Positions 48,611-61,137 of a stretch of 64,000 nucleotides of DNA are shown here, in pieces. Source of the stretch: an uncultured Pseudacidovorax sp. (GTDB lineage Bacteria > Pseudomonadota > Gammaproteobacteria > Burkholderiales > Burkholderiaceae_C); the NCBI RefSeq assembly GCF_913773995.1, contig NZ_CAJYES010000134.1, positions 62,001 through 126,000 of the forward strand, in the 5' to 3' direction. The notes below the pieces were generated by a model, which was given only the letters and a program-made list of their open reading frames with translations, was not told the origin of the DNA and ran no database searches. The first letter of the stretch is position 1; every line of letters starts with the position of its first letter. Position numbers and translations under genes: made by a program.

Positions 48611-49530
48611 AGCCGGTCGATCTTCGGGTCCAGCGCGTCGCGCAGGCCGTCGCCGAGCATGTTGAAGGCCAGCACGGTGAAGAAGATGGCCAGCGACGGG
48701 AACAGTGCCACATGCGGCGCGTTGACCATGTCGGCCCTCGCTTCGTTGAGCATCGCGCCCCACTCCGGCGTGGGCGGCTGCGCGCCCATGCCCAGGAAGG
48801 ACAGGCTGGCCGCCGTGATGATCGAGGTGCCCATGCGCATGGTGAAGTACACGACGATGGCCGACAGCGTCCCGGGCAGGATGTGGCGCAGCAGGATGGT
48901 GAGATCGCCCGCGCCGATGCTGCGCGTGGCCTCGATGTAGGTCAGGTTCTTCAGCGCCAGCGTGTTGCCGCGCACCAGCCGCGCGAAGGCCGGCACGCTG
49001 AACACCGACACCGCGACCACCACGTTGGTCATGCTGCTGCCCAGGATGGCCACCACCGCGATGGCCAGCAGGATGCCGGGGAAGGCGAACAGCACGTCGC
49101 ACATGCGCATGATCAGCCGGTCCCACCAGCCGCCATAGAAGCCGGCCACCAGGCCGAGGGCGGTGCCCACCACCGCGCCCAGCGCGACGGAGACGAAGCC
49201 CGTGGCCAGCGAGATGCGCGCGCCCATCAGGATGCGGCTGAAGATGTCGCGGCCCAGCGGATCGACGCCGAACCAGTGCGCGGCCGAGGGTGGCGTGTTG
49301 AGCCGGTCGTAGTCGAAGAAGTTCTCGGCATCGTAGGGCGAGATCCAGGGCGCCAGCACGGCCACCACCACCAGCAGCACGATGAAGGCGAGGGCGGCCA
49401 GCGCCATCGGCTGGCGCTTGAACTTGCGCCAGAACTCGGACCAGGGCGAGCGCACCGCCAGCGGCGCGCCGCTGGCCGCCGCGGCGGCGGCCGAGGTGTC
49501 GGAAGCGGGAAGGGAGGAAGGGGAAGACAT
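48607..49530 (-). CDS. gsiD: peptide/glutathione ABC transporter permease (GsiD/DppC type)
   Basis: The 307-residue inner-membrane protein has an N-terminal cytoplasmic segment, a first helix ([21 protein letters not shown]), and the BPD_transp_1 core with the EAA-type loop [21 protein letters not shown]. It pairs with the upstream GsiC-type permease and the GsiA ATPase. ATG 49530 has GGGGAAG upstream. Its stop overlaps the P1 peptidase start. The gene symbol follows the operon similarity to E. coli iaaA-gsiABCD and is provisional. Confidence 0.88.
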   Translation of the reverse strand: MSSPSSLPASDTSAAAAAASGAPLAVRSPWSEFWRKFKRQPMALAALAFIVLLVVVAVLAPWISPYDAENFFDYDRLNTPPSAAHWFGVDPLGRDIFSRILMGARISLATGFVSVALGAVVGTALGLVAGFYGGWWDRLIMRMCDVLFAFPGILLAIAVVAILGSSMTNVVVAVSVFSVPAFARLVRGNTLALKNLTYIEATRSIGAGDLTILLRHILPGTLSAIVVYFTMRMGTSIITAASLSFLGMGAQPPTPEWGAMLNEARADMVNAPHVALFPSLAIFFTVLAFNMLGDGLRDALDPKIDRL

Positions 49531-49568
49531 GGTGGGAGGGGGTGCCTGCGTGCGGTCGGCCGGTTGCA

Positions 49569-50492
49569 TCACTTGCCGAAGCGGATGGCCGGGTTGATGA
49601 GGCCGTAGAGCACGTCCACCACCAGGTTGATGAGGATGAACTCCAGCGAGAACAGCAGCACCAGCGCCTGGATCACCGGGTAGTCGCGCATGTCCACCGC
49701 GTCCACCAGCAGGCGGCCCAGCCCGGGCCAGTTGAAGACGGCCTCCACCACGATGGAGCCGCCCAGCAGAAAGCCGAACTGCAGGCCCATCATGGTGACG
49801 ACCGGGATCAGCGCATTGCGCAGACAGTGCTTGAACAGGATCCACGACTCGGGCACGCCCTTGGCGCGGGCGGTGCGCACGAAGTCCTCGCCGATCACCT
49901 CGATGAAGGAGGCGCGGGTGAATCGCGCCATCACGGCCGCCACGGCCGCGCCCAGCGTGAGCGAAGGCAGGATGTAGTGGCGCCACGAATCGGCGCCCAC
50001 GGTGGGCAGCCAGCCGAGCTGCACCGAGAAGAGCTGCATCAGCAGCATGCCCAGCGCGAAGGCTGGAAAGGAGATGCCCGAGACGGCCAGCGCCATGCCC
50101 AGCCGGTCGGGCCACTGGTTGCGCCACACGGCCGACGCGATGCCGATGGCCATGCCGAACAGCGTGGCCCACACCATGCTCGTCACGGTGAGCCAGAAGG
50201 TGGGCATGAAGCGGTCTCCGATCTCTTCCGACACCGGTCGCTTGGTGCGCAGCGACGTGCCCAGATCGCCATGCAGCAGGCGGTTGAAGAAGGCGACGAA
50301 CTGCTGGGGCAGGGGCTTGTCCAGACCCAGGTCCTGGCGCACCAGTTCCACCGTTTCCGGGCTTGCGTCCACGCCCGCGGCCAGCCGCGCCGGATCGCCG
50401 GGCAACAGGTGCACGAACAGGAAGACCAGCACCGCCACGATCAGCAGCGTGGGAGCAAGGCCGAAGAGGCGGCGGAAGACGTAGTGGAGCAT
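49569..50492 (-). CDS. gsiC: peptide/glutathione ABC transporter permease (GsiC/DppB type)
   Basis: The 307-residue permease begins [35 protein letters not shown], the standard DppB-type N-terminus. It has six helices and the EAA loop [26 protein letters not shown]. It forms the translocation pore with GsiD. It starts 260 bases after the binding-protein gene, and that gap contains a dispersed repeat rather than a promoter that could be recognised. Confidence 0.9.
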   Translation of the reverse strand: MLHYVFRRLFGLAPTLLIVAVLVFLFVHLLPGDPARLAAGVDASPETVELVRQDLGLDKPLPQQFVAFFNRLLHGDLGTSLRTKRPVSEEIGDRFMPTFWLTVTSMVWATLFGMAIGIASAVWRNQWPDRLGMALAVSGISFPAFALGMLLMQLFSVQLGWLPTVGADSWRHYILPSLTLGAAVAAVMARFTRASFIEVIGEDFVRTARAKGVPESWILFKHCLRNALIPVVTMMGLQFGFLLGGSIVVEAVFNWPGLGRLLVDAVDMRDYPVIQALVLLFSLEFILINLVVDVLYGLINPAIRFGK

Positions 50493-50629
50493 GGAGATAC
50501 AGGTGGCTCAGGCAGGAAGCGCGATACAGGCTCGGACAGATGAAATGCGCTGGTGGCGACGGACCACGCCGCGGCACTTGCCTCTCACGCCTGGTGCAGC
50601 CGGCCACACAAAAGAAGCGCACTTTCAAA

Positions 50630-50750
50630 GATCAAGCGGCCGCGGAGCAGGCCATGCCAGCGCACCCGCGGAACCGGCTTTGCCGGGCCGCCGGGTGCGC
50701 CCCCTCGAGGGGGGAGGCGGCTACACGAAGTGAGCAAGCAACGGGGGTGG
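50630..50750. repeat. dispersed intergenic repeat, copy 2
   Basis: This is the cleanest copy: GCGGCCGCGGAGCAGGCCA, CCCGCGGAACCGGCTTTGCC, a GC-rich inverted segment GCGCCCCCTCGAGGGGGGAGG (hairpin CCCCCTC/GAGGGGG) and GGCTACACGAAGTGAGCAAGC. It lies between gsiB and gsiC inside the operon and immediately follows the gsiB stop. Confidence 0.72.
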
Positions 50751-50752
50751 GC

Positions 50753-52300
50753 TTATTTCAGCTCGACCTCGTCGAAGTTGAAGCTGCCATCGGGAATGAC
50801 ATAGAAGCCGGCCAGGTTGCGCGCACGTACCGACAGCAGCTGCTCGGTCACCAGGAAGGCCCAGGGTGCGTCCTTCCAGATGCGTTGCTGCGCATCGGCG
50901 TAGATCTTGGCCTTCTCGGTGTTGTCGGTGGTCACCAGCGCCTTCTGGATGTCCGCATCGACCTGCTCGTTCTTGTAGTAGGCCGTGTTGAACAGCTTGG
51001 GCGGGAAGGACTCCGAGGCCAGCAGCGGACGCAGCGCCCAGTCGGCCTCACCCGTCGACGAGGACCAGCCCACGTAGTACATGCGCACCGGCGCCGTGGC
51101 CGGGTCTTGCGCGCTCTCCACGCGTTCAACGCGCTGGCCGGCTTCCAGGGCCTGCACCTGCACCTTGATGCCGACCTGTGCCAGCTGCTGCTGCACGAAC
51201 TGAATCACCTTCTGCGCGGTGCTGTAGTTGTAGGCGCTCCACAGCGTGCTCTCGAAGCCGTTGGGATAGCCCGCCTCCTTCAGCAGCTCGCGCGCCTTCT
51301 TCGGGTCATAGGGCCAGGGGCCGAGCTTGGTGTTGTATTGCACGCCCTTGGGCAGCACGCCCTCGGCCGGGATCGCGTAGCCCGAGAAGGCCACCTTGGC
51401 CAGGGCTTCCTTGTTGATGGCGTAGTTGATCGCCTCGCGCACCTTCGGGTTGTCGAAGGGCTTCTGCTGCACGTTCATCGAGATGTAGCGCTGGATGATG
51501 GACGGCGCGCTCGTCACCTCCAGGCTCGGCTTGGCCTGCAGCGTCGCGGCCGCCTCGGGCGGCATCGGGAAGGCGAAGTGCGCCTCGTTGGTCTGCATCA
51601 TCGCGGCGCGGGTGTTGTTGTCCACCACCGGCCGCCAGGTGATCGAGTCGATCTTGGGGTAGCCCTTGCGCCAGTAGCCGTCGAACTTGGCGACCTTCAG
51701 GTAGTCGGTGGACTTCCACTCGACGAACTTGAAGGGGCCGGTGCCCACCGGGTTCTGCGCGATGCCCTTGCTGCCGTACTTGGCCAGCGCAGCCGGCGAG
51801 ATGATCACCGCCGACGGATGGGCCAGCGAGTTGATGAAGGGCGAGAACGCTTCCTTCAGCGTGAAGCGCACCGTGGTCGGGTCCACCGCCTCGGTCTTGG
51901 CGATGTTCTTGTAGAGGTTGTAGCGCTTGAGCTTGTTGTCCGGGTTGGTCACGCGGTCGAAGTTGGCCTTCACTGCCTCGGCGTTGAAGTCGGTGCCGTC
52001 GTGGAACTTGATGCCGGTCTTGAGCTTGACGGTGTAGACCAGGCCGTCCTTGCTGACGGTGTAGCCGGTGGCCAGCACCGGCTGCATCTTCATGTCCTTG
52101 TCGAAGCCGAACAGGCCCTGGTAGAAGGACTTGGCCACGGCCTGCGACAGCGTGTCGTTGGCGTCGTAGGGATCGGTGGTGGTGAAGTTGGACTGCACGG
52201 CCACGACGATGTCCTTGGCGGCGTGGGCCGAGGCGGCGAAGCCCGCCAGCCCGGCCAGGGCCAGGGCGGCGGCGATGCGGTGGGGACGCTGTTGTTGCAT
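50753..52300 (-). CDS. gsiB: peptide/glutathione ABC transporter substrate-binding protein (GsiB type)
   Basis: The 515-residue periplasmic protein has a signal peptide ([19 protein letters not shown], cleavage near residue 27) and the SBP_bac_5 fold. Segments include [55 protein letters not shown], and [11 protein letters not shown]. It presents ligand to the GsiCD permease. ATG 52300 has AAGGAG 8 bases upstream, whereas an upstream start at 52348 would spoil the signal peptide. Ligand could be glutathione or short peptides. Confidence 0.9.
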   Translation of the reverse strand: MQQQRPHRIAAALALAGLAGFAASAHAAKDIVVAVQSNFTTTDPYDANDTLSQAVAKSFYQGLFGFDKDMKMQPVLATGYTVSKDGLVYTVKLKTGIKFHDGTDFNAEAVKANFDRVTNPDNKLKRYNLYKNIAKTEAVDPTTVRFTLKEAFSPFINSLAHPSAVIISPAALAKYGSKGIAQNPVGTGPFKFVEWKSTDYLKVAKFDGYWRKGYPKIDSITWRPVVDNNTRAAMMQTNEAHFAFPMPPEAAATLQAKPSLEVTSAPSIIQRYISMNVQQKPFDNPKVREAINYAINKEALAKVAFSGYAIPAEGVLPKGVQYNTKLGPWPYDPKKARELLKEAGYPNGFESTLWSAYNYSTAQKVIQFVQQQLAQVGIKVQVQALEAGQRVERVESAQDPATAPVRMYYVGWSSSTGEADWALRPLLASESFPPKLFNTAYYKNEQVDADIQKALVTTDNTEKAKIYADAQQRIWKDAPWAFLVTEQLLSVRARNLAGFYVIPDGSFNFDEVELK

Positions 52301-52354
52301 GCGAAGCTCCTTCAGAAGACGAGGGGAACGAAAAAGGAAAAGGCGCATCGGGCG

Positions 52355-54244
<1,890 letters not shown>

Positions 54245-54251
54245 GTCGGAT

Positions 54252-55217
54252 TCAGCGGTGGATGGCGGTGACGGGCGCTTCGGCGCCGCGCACATGGGCA
54301 CGGTACATGCCCTCGGTGTTGAAGGGCAGGGCGAGGTTTCCATGACGGTCCACCGCGATCAGCCCGCCGGTGCCGCCCAGCGCGGGCAGGCTCTGGTGGA
54401 CCACCGCGTCGGCCGCCTCGGCCAGCGACTGGCCGGCATAGCGCATGCGCGCGCAGACGTCGTAGGCCGCAGCGGCGCGGATGAACATCTCGCCGCTGCC
54501 GGTGCAGGAGACGGCCGCCCAGCGGTCGTCCGCATAGGTGCCGGCGCCGATCAGCGGCGAGTCGCCGATGCGGCCCACGCGCTTGTTGGTCATGCCGCCG
54601 GTGGAGGTGGCGGCCGCCAGATGGCCATGGCGGTCGACGGCGACGGCGCCGACGGTGCCCATCTTGCGGTCCTCGTCCAGCGGACTGCGCGGGGCCTCGG
54701 CCACGGCGGTGGCGCCGTCGTGGTCCAGCACCACGCGGCCGGCGGCGCGCACGCGCTCCAGCTGCTCGCGGCGCATGGGGGTGGAAAAGTACGTCGGGTC
54801 GACGAAGGCCAGGCCGCGCTCCTGCGCGAAGGCCTCGGCCCCGGCGCCGGCCAGCAGCACATGGGTGCCGTCCTCCATCACGGCGCGCGCCGTGTGCACC
54901 GGATTGCGCAGCCGGCTCACGCCCGCGATGGCGCCGGCGCGCAGGTCGCGGCCGTCCATCACGGCGGCGTCCAGCTCGTGCGTGCCAGCGTGGGTGAACA
55001 CGGCGCCATGGCCGGCATTGAACAGCGGGCAGTCCTCCAGCATCTGCACGGCCAGGCAGACGGCGTCGAGCGCGCTGCCGCCATCAAGCAGCAGGGCCTG
55101 GGCCGCGGCAGCGATGTCGTGCAGCGCCCGGTGGTAGCCGCGGGCGTCATCGGCACTGAGGCTGGCGGCCGTGATGGTGCCGGCGCCGCCGTGCAGCGCG
55201 AGGGCGGGAAGAATCAT
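54252..55217 (-). CDS. iaaA: isoaspartyl peptidase/L-asparaginase (Ntn hydrolase)
   Basis: The 321-residue precursor begins [10 protein letters not shown] and carries the autocleavage site [12 protein letters not shown], with Thr188 as predicted nucleophile, followed by [27 protein letters not shown]. IaaA removes beta-aspartyl (isoaspartyl) residues from dipeptides and hydrolyses asparagine. In E. coli iaaA is the first gene of the gsiABCD glutathione operon, as here. The start overlaps the rpiR stop by 4 bases (ATGA), so the regulator is co-transcribed with it. Confidence 0.94.
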   Translation of the reverse strand: MILPALALHGGAGTITAASLSADDARGYHRALHDIAAAAQALLLDGGSALDAVCLAVQMLEDCPLFNAGHGAVFTHAGTHELDAAVMDGRDLRAGAIAGVSRLRNPVHTARAVMEDGTHVLLAGAGAEAFAQERGLAFVDPTYFSTPMRREQLERVRAAGRVVLDHDGATAVAEAPRSPLDEDRKMGTVGAVAVDRHGHLAAATSTGGMTNKRVGRIGDSPLIGAGTYADDRWAAVSCTGSGEMFIRAAAAYDVCARMRYAGQSLAEAADAVVHQSLPALGGTGGLIAVDRHGNLALPFNTEGMYRAHVRGAEAPVTAIHR

Positions 55218-56149
55218 GCGGAAAGGTCCTTGGGGTCGACGCCACGGCGGCCGGTGCGCGTGTTCCAGATCCATGGCGCGATGGCCTCGGCGGTGCCGCG
55301 TGCAGCCTGCAGCGCTTCGCGGCTTTGCAGCGACAGAGCAATGATCAGGGCTTCGATCAGCGCCAGCACGCTGCTCTCGCAATTGGCGCGGAAGCGGCTG
55401 CGGGCCTGGGCGAAGAGGGCCACATCGGCCAGCGGCGCCAGCGGCGAGGCCGCATGGTCGGTGATGGCGAGCACCGGCGTGCCGCGGGCGCGGGCCTGCT
55501 CGGCCAGGGCCACGGTGTCGGCCAGGTAACGGGGGAAGCTGATGGCCACCACCAGGTCCTGTGGCGTGCTGCGGGCCAGTGCGCGGGCGGCGTGGGTGGC
55601 GCCCGCGGCGCTGGCCAGCAGGCGCACGTCGTCGCAGTGGGTTTCCAGTCCGTGCTGCAACAGTCCGCCGAGCCAGGCGCTGGCGCCATAGCCGGCGATG
55701 TAGATGGTGCGGGCCTCGCGCAGCAGCGCCACGGCGGCCTCGCAGGCCTGAGGCGTCAGCGCCTGGCGGGTGCCTTCGATGTTCTGGCGGCATTCCTCCA
55801 GCGCGCTGGCGAAGGCGTCCGCCGCGCTGGCCGGGCCGGATTCGACCTGGCTGCGCAACTGTTCGACCGGCGCGAGCAGCGCCTCGAAGCCGCGCACCAG
55901 CTCGGCCCGGAAGGCCGGGTAGCCGTCGAAACCCAGCGCCCGCGCGAAGCGGTTGGCCGTGGCGACCGACACGTCCGCGCGCGCCGCCAGCTCGTCGATG
56001 GAGAGCGTGGCCACCTGCAGCGGCTGGGCCAGCACCACATCCGCCACCTGCCGATGCAGGCGCGACAGCTGCGGCCGCGCCTGCGCGATGCGCTGGGCGA
56101 CGGAATGGGTGCCGTGGGGCGTGGGCGGGGTGTTGGTGGGCGCGAGCAC
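55214..56149 (-). CDS. RpiR/HexR-type MurR regulator with SIS domain
   Basis: The 311-residue protein has an N-terminal helix-turn-helix (about 15-95, LSIDELAARADVSVATANRFARALGFDGYPAFRAELV) and a C-terminal SIS phosphosugar-binding domain (about 125-260, GYGASAWLGGLLQHG, AISFPRYLADTVALAEQARARG). The start is GTG 56149 without an evident ribosome site. It is the first gene of the iaaA-gsi operon and probably regulates it. MurR-type members respond to amino-sugar phosphates, which fits peptidoglycan-derived peptides. The effector is inferred. Confidence 0.9.
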   Translation of the reverse strand: MLAPTNTPPTPHGTHSVAQRIAQARPQLSRLHRQVADVVLAQPLQVATLSIDELAARADVSVATANRFARALGFDGYPAFRAELVRGFEALLAPVEQLRSQVESGPASAADAFASALEECRQNIEGTRQALTPQACEAAVALLREARTIYIAGYGASAWLGGLLQHGLETHCDDVRLLASAAGATHAARALARSTPQDLVVAISFPRYLADTVALAEQARARGTPVLAITDHAASPLAPLADVALFAQARSRFRANCESSVLALIEALIIALSLQSREALQAARGTAEAIAPWIWNTRTGRRGVDPKDLSA

Positions 56150-56250
56150 GGAAATGGGGCGGATGTGAAAGCGAATTTACACGCTTGGTGCATCCGGAGA
56201 AAACTTTTGATCGTTTTCTACTTCCCACAGCAAAGTCCGGGCCAGGGAGT

Positions 56251-56871
56251 TCAGTGTGCCTCGCCGTCGTCCTCGTCCGGAAGGGCGCGCATCGCCCGTG
56301 CTGCCACGTCTGCCGAAAAACCACGCGCCAGCAGGAAACGCATTTGGCGCCCGCGCTCGCGGGCATCGGTCGGTGGCTTGCCGAAGCGCTTGAGCCATAA
56401 GGCGCGTGCGCGCGCGGGTTCGGACTCCTTCAAGCCTGCCAGGGCGTCTGCGGCTGCTGCGGCATCCACGCCCTTCGCAGCAAGCTCCTGCCGCAGGCGG
56501 CTGGTGCCCAGGCGTCCGGCGCGCTGGTGCAGCAGCGAGTCGATGACCCGCTGTTCGTCGATGAAGCCGCGCGCCTGCAGTTCGTCGAGCACCTTCGCCA
56601 GCTCGCCGGGCTCGGTCTCGTGGGCCGCCAGCTTGCGTTCCAGCTCCAGCCGCGAATGCTCGCGGCGGCTGAGCAGTTGGAGGGCGCGGCCCTTGAGCGA
56701 CAGCGTCGGCCGCCGACGCGCGGGTGCGGCATCGACAGGGGCCGCGCCGTCCGGCGAGGGCGACTGTGGGTCCCGAGGGCGGCGCGCTCCGGCGCTGCGC
56801 CCGGGTCGCGTGTCGTCGTCCTGCGGGCTGCGCCCATCCGGGGCGCGGGGGCGCCCGGACGCCCTCCACAT
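56251..56871 (-). CDS. recX: RecA regulatory protein RecX
   Basis: RecX inhibits RecA filament extension. The 206-residue protein has a Pro/Arg-rich N-terminal extension of about 55 residues that is longer than in typical RecX, then the helical-repeat domain [56 protein letters not shown] and a final [20 protein letters not shown]. It starts 6 bases after recA and is certainly co-transcribed. An ATG within about 50 residues could be the true start. Confidence 0.93.
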   Translation of the reverse strand: MWRASGRPRAPDGRSPQDDDTRPGRSAGARRPRDPQSPSPDGAAPVDAAPARRRPTLSLKGRALQLLSRREHSRLELERKLAAHETEPGELAKVLDELQARGFIDEQRVIDSLLHQRAGRLGTSRLRQELAAKGVDAAAAADALAGLKESEPARARALWLKRFGKPPTDARERGRQMRFLLARGFSADVAARAMRALPDEDDGEAH

Positions 56872-56877
56872 GCTGGC

Positions 56878-57933
<1,056 letters not shown>

Positions 57934-57962
57934 GAGTGACTCCTTGAGGTGTGGATGGGTGC

Positions 57963-57978
57963 CTGTCTTGATCTACAG
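57963..57978 (-). promoter_or_regulatory. LexA box upstream of recA
   Basis: CTGT-CTTGATCT-ACAG fits CTGT-N8-ACAG perfectly, within the longer palindrome GCCTGT...ACAGGC. It lies 30 bases before the recA ATG, just downstream of the promoter -10. Confidence 0.9.
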
Positions 57979-57979
57979 G

Positions 57980-57995
57980 CTGGATGCTTGAACAG
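57980..57995 (-). promoter_or_regulatory. second, one-mismatch LexA box of recA
   Basis: On the minus strand CTGT-TCAAGCAT-CCAG differs from the consensus at one base. It abuts the perfect box and overlaps the expected transcription start. Confidence 0.65.
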
Positions 57996-57996
57996 T

Positions 57997-58024
57997 AGTG
58001 TAGGGGCGAGTATTTTTCTGCCAA
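57997..58024 (-). promoter_or_regulatory. sigma-70 promoter of recA
   Basis: On the minus strand TTGGCA (58024-58019), a 16-base spacer and TACACT (58002-57997) form a good -35/-10 pair, with the LexA boxes immediately downstream. Confidence 0.75.
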
Positions 58025-58058
58025 GCCGTTTTTTCGTCAGTTTGGCTTACCATTTGCC

Positions 58059-58538
58059 ATGGACCTTGCAGAGCCAAAGGACGACGACTGGCGCCAGACC
58101 CACCTCGGCCGCTTGCTCGGTCATGCCGTGCGTCGCTTCGACGCCCGCGTCTACGAACTGATGGCCCATGACGTGGAGGTGCCGCTGGCGCTGTCGAACC
58201 TGGCGGCGCGCCAGCAGGTGACGGCGGCGCACATCCACATCACCCGCCACCTGGCGCGCGGCGGCTCGCGGCTGGTCGAGCTGGCCGAATCGGCCGGCAT
58301 GACCAAGCAGGCCATGGGCGCCCTGGTGGACCAGTGCGAGGCCTGGGGCCTGGTGCGTCGCGAGGCCGATCCGCTGGACGCGCGGGCCCGGCGCATCGTC
58401 TTCACCGCCGACGGCCTGGCCTGGCTGGAGGCCTTCCGCCGTTGCGTCGCGCGGGCCGAGGCCGAGTTCCGCGCCAGCGTCGGCGACGAGGTGGCGACGG
58501 TGGTTGCCCTGGGGCTCGAAGCGTATTGCGGCTCCTAG
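58059..58538 (+). CDS. MarR family transcriptional regulator
   Basis: The 159-residue protein has the MarR winged helix: HITRHLARGGSRLVELAESAGMTKQAMGALVDQCEAWGLVRREADPLDARARRIVFTADG, with the wing basic residues DARARR. Dimerisation helices flank it. It is divergent from recA and ends 26 bases before the response-regulator gene, so it may share a transcript with the two-component pair. The ligand is unknown. Confidence 0.9.
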   Translation: MDLAEPKDDDWRQTHLGRLLGHAVRRFDARVYELMAHDVEVPLALSNLAARQQVTAAHIHITRHLARGGSRLVELAESAGMTKQAMGALVDQCEAWGLVRREADPLDARARRIVFTADGLAWLEAFRRCVARAEAEFRASVGDEVATVVALGLEAYCGS

Positions 58539-58564
58539 AATCCGCCACCCTCCAGAGAGCCCCC

Positions 58565-59239
58565 ATGCGCATCCTCATCGCCGAAGACGACCAGGTGCTT
58601 GCCGATGCCCTGCTGCGCAGCCTGCGCACCTCGGGCGCGGCCGTCGACCATGTGGCCACCGGCCCACAGGCCGATGCGGCGCTCATGACCAACAACGAGT
58701 TCGACCTGCTGATCCTCGACCTGGGCCTGCCCAAGCTGCATGGCCTGGAGGTGCTCAAGCGCCTGCGGGCGCGGGGCTCGCAGGTGCCGGTGCTGGTGCT
58801 CACCGCCGCCGATTCGGTGGAGGAGCGCGTCAAGGGCCTGGACCATGGCGCCGACGACTACATGGCCAAGCCCTTCTCGCTGCAGGAACTGGAGGCCCGC
58901 GTGCGCGCCCTCACGCGCCGCGGCATGGGCGCCACCAGCAACGCCATCAGGCATGGCCCGCTGGTCTACGACCAGGCGGGCCGGGTGGCCACCATCGACG
59001 GCAAGATGGTCGAGCTGTCCGCACGCGAACTCGGCCTGCTGGAGGTGCTGCTGCAGCGCGCCGGCCGCCTGGTCAGCAAGGACCAGCTGGTGGAGCACCT
59101 GTGCGAATGGGGCGAGGAAGTGAGCTTCAACGCCATCGAGGTCTACGTGCACCGGCTGCGCAAGAAGATCGAGAAGGGCCCGATCCGCATCGCCACCGTG
59201 CGCGGCCTGGGCTATTGCCTGGAAAAGATCGACGGGTGA
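58565..59239 (+). CDS. OmpR/PhoB-family response regulator (TctD-like)
   Basis: The 224-residue protein has a receiver domain with acidic AEDD (residues 6-9), the phosphoacceptor D52 in LLILDLGLP, the conserved TAADSVEERVKGLDHGADDYMAKPF, and a winged helix-turn-helix (about 125-220, ELSARELGLLEVLLQRAGRLVS, VHRLRKKI). ATG 58565 is the only good start. It is the cognate partner of the histidine kinase, whose start lies 112 bases after its stop. Confidence 0.94.
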   Translation: MRILIAEDDQVLADALLRSLRTSGAAVDHVATGPQADAALMTNNEFDLLILDLGLPKLHGLEVLKRLRARGSQVPVLVLTAADSVEERVKGLDHGADDYMAKPFSLQELEARVRALTRRGMGATSNAIRHGPLVYDQAGRVATIDGKMVELSARELGLLEVLLQRAGRLVSKDQLVEHLCEWGEEVSFNAIEVYVHRLRKKIEKGPIRIATVRGLGYCLEKIDG

Positions 59240-59351
59240 CGGGCGGGCGGCCAGTGCGGCGCGGTGCCTGCATCTGCCCTGAACCCGCCGGCCGCGCCGC
59301 GCAGCGGCGACCTGCCCGCACGGGGGCGCGGTCCCCTTTCCCCCAATCGGC

Positions 59352-60887
59352 ATGAAGCTCTTCCAGCGCGCCCAGAACTCACTCTTCGGCGAAATCCTCG
59401 ATTCGCTGCTGGCGCCGGCCATCGTCCTCATCCTGCTGAGCATCGGCCTGACCTGGCTGGTGGCCCAGGGCATCGCCAACGCGCCCTACGATCGGGCGCT
59501 GGCCCACGGCGTGCGGCTGATCGCTGCCGAAGCCGCACGCGCCGCCGCCCAGGGCCGCGCACCGGACGTGCCGCCGCTGGTCACCGAGGTGCTGCGCGGC
59601 AGCGAAGACGACCGCGTCTGGTTCCAGGTGCTGGATGCCCAGGGCCGGCGGCTGGCCGGCACTGGCGGTCTGCCCGGGCCGCACCTGGCCCAGACGCCCG
59701 TGCCCGGCGTGGTCTACATCGACGACGGCCAGATGCAGGGCCGCGAGGTGCGCATTGCCCACCTGTGGGTGCGGCCGGGCAATGCCGGCCTGGCCCTCAC
59801 CGGCCGCATCGCCCTGGCCACCGAAGGGGCGTCGGACCTGCCGGAGACCATCGCCGAACCCGAGGACGCGGATGGCGCCAGCCTGCTGCTGGTGCAACTG
59901 GCCGAGACCCGCGCGCGCCAGGCCGCGCATGCGCGCGAGATCATCACCGGCGTGCTGCTGCCGCAGTTCGCGCTGGTGCCGCTGGGCGTCATGCTGCTGT
60001 GGATCGCACTGGCCCGCGGCATCAAGCCGCTGTCGGTGGTGGAGGACCGCATCCGCGAGCGCCAGCCCGACGACCTGCGCCCCATCGACGCCACCTCGAT
60101 CCCGCTGGAGGTGGCGCCGCTGGTGTCCTCGCTCAACGAGTTGCTGACCAAGCTGCACGACTCCATCGGCACGCAGAAGCGCTTTTTGGCCGACGCGGCC
60201 CATCAGCTCAAGACGCCGCTGGCCGGCCTGCGCATGCAGGCCGACCTGGCCCAGCGCGAGGGCGCCAACGCCGACGAGCTCAAGCAGTCGCTCAAGCAGA
60301 TCGGCCGCGCCAGCATGCGCGCCACGCACACCGTCAACCAGCTGCTGGCCCTGGCCCGGGCCGAGGGCGGTGCCGGCGTGCTGGCGCGCCAGCCCTGCGA
60401 TCTGGCCCGGCTGACCATCGACGCCGTGCGCGAGCTGCTGCCGCGCGCCATGGACAAGTCGTTGGACCTGGGCTACGACGGCGCGCAGCCGGGCGCGGCC
60501 GGCGTGACGCTGCCGGGCAATCCCACGCTGCTGCGCGAGCTGATCCGCAACCTGCTGGACAACGCCATCAACTACACGCCCTCCGCGCCGGGCCGGCCCG
60601 GCGTCATCACGGCACGGGTGCTGGCCGACCCCTTCGGCCATGTGCTGCTGCTGCAGGTGGAGGACAACGGCCCCGGCATCCCCGAGGCCGAGCGCGAGCT
60701 GGTGTTCGAGCCCTTCTACCGCGTGCTGGGCAACGAGGCCGACGGCTCGGGTCTGGGCCTGCCGATCGTGCGCGAGATCGCCGGCCAGCACCGGGCGCAG
60801 GTGCTGCTGCAGGAGGCGCATCCGGGGCAGCATCCGCCCGGTACGCGCTTTACGGTGCGCTTCGATACAGAGCCCCCGGAGGGCTGA
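59352..60887 (+). CDS. sensor histidine kinase (TctE/QseC-like)
   Basis: The 511-residue kinase has TM1 (about 18-42), a periplasmic 2CSK_N-type sensor (to about 195), TM2 (about 200-222) and a HAMP-like linker. The phosphoacceptor H284 lies in FLADAAHQLKTPLAGLRMQ, and the ATPase domain has NLLDNAINYT, DNGPGIP and GSGLGLPIV. TctE-like kinases sense organic acids, but neither a tricarboxylate transporter nor another target is adjacent. It is co-directional with the regulator. Confidence 0.93.
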   Translation: MKLFQRAQNSLFGEILDSLLAPAIVLILLSIGLTWLVAQGIANAPYDRALAHGVRLIAAEAARAAAQGRAPDVPPLVTEVLRGSEDDRVWFQVLDAQGRRLAGTGGLPGPHLAQTPVPGVVYIDDGQMQGREVRIAHLWVRPGNAGLALTGRIALATEGASDLPETIAEPEDADGASLLLVQLAETRARQAAHAREIITGVLLPQFALVPLGVMLLWIALARGIKPLSVVEDRIRERQPDDLRPIDATSIPLEVAPLVSSLNELLTKLHDSIGTQKRFLADAAHQLKTPLAGLRMQADLAQREGANADELKQSLKQIGRASMRATHTVNQLLALARAEGGAGVLARQPCDLARLTIDAVRELLPRAMDKSLDLGYDGAQPGAAGVTLPGNPTLLRELIRNLLDNAINYTPSAPGRPGVITARVLADPFGHVLLLQVEDNGPGIPEAERELVFEPFYRVLGNEADGSGLGLPIVREIAGQHRAQVLLQEAHPGQHPPGTRFTVRFDTEPPEG

Positions 60888-60899
60888 CATCTGGCCCGC

Positions 60900-61130
60900 T
60901 CAGCGCGCTGGCGAGGAGCTGGCGGGGTCGGGTGCCGGGGCCGCCGGCGCGTCGGCCGGCGCGGGTCGCACCTCCAGCAGCTCGGGCCGGATCTGCGTGT
61001 TGAGCCGCTGGGGCTCGCGCTCGCGCAGGCTCGCGGGCACGAGGCCGAAGCCGGCCAGGTCGCCGCGGGCCCACAGGAAGTAGCCGGCATTGGCCAGCAC
61101 GAGGGCGATGACGAACAGGCGCAGGAGCAT
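60900..61130 (-). CDS. short membrane protein, possible remnant of a SPOR-domain protein
   Basis: The 76-residue protein has an N-terminal transmembrane helix (LLRLFVIALVLANAGYFLW), GFGLVPASLREREPQRLNTQIRPELLEV, then a Pro/Ala-rich tail. The PQRL..QI.PE pattern resembles the region before the SPOR domain of longer envelope proteins found downstream of birA in relatives, but no SPOR domain follows: the stop lies 12 bases from the histidine kinase end. It starts 7 bases after birA and is probably co-transcribed. It may be a truncated gene or a genuinely short protein. Confidence 0.6.
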   Translation of the reverse strand: MLLRLFVIALVLANAGYFLWARGDLAGFGLVPASLREREPQRLNTQIRPELLEVRPAPADAPAAPAPDPASSSPAR

Positions 61131-61137
61131 GGGTCGC

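Noticed and set aside
48607-50628. 673-codon fused permease gene
   Set aside because: The frame runs antisense-free through the gsiD start but upstream residues lie in another frame of gsiC. Two separate permease genes (49569-50492 and 48607-49530) with their own ribosome sites fit better.
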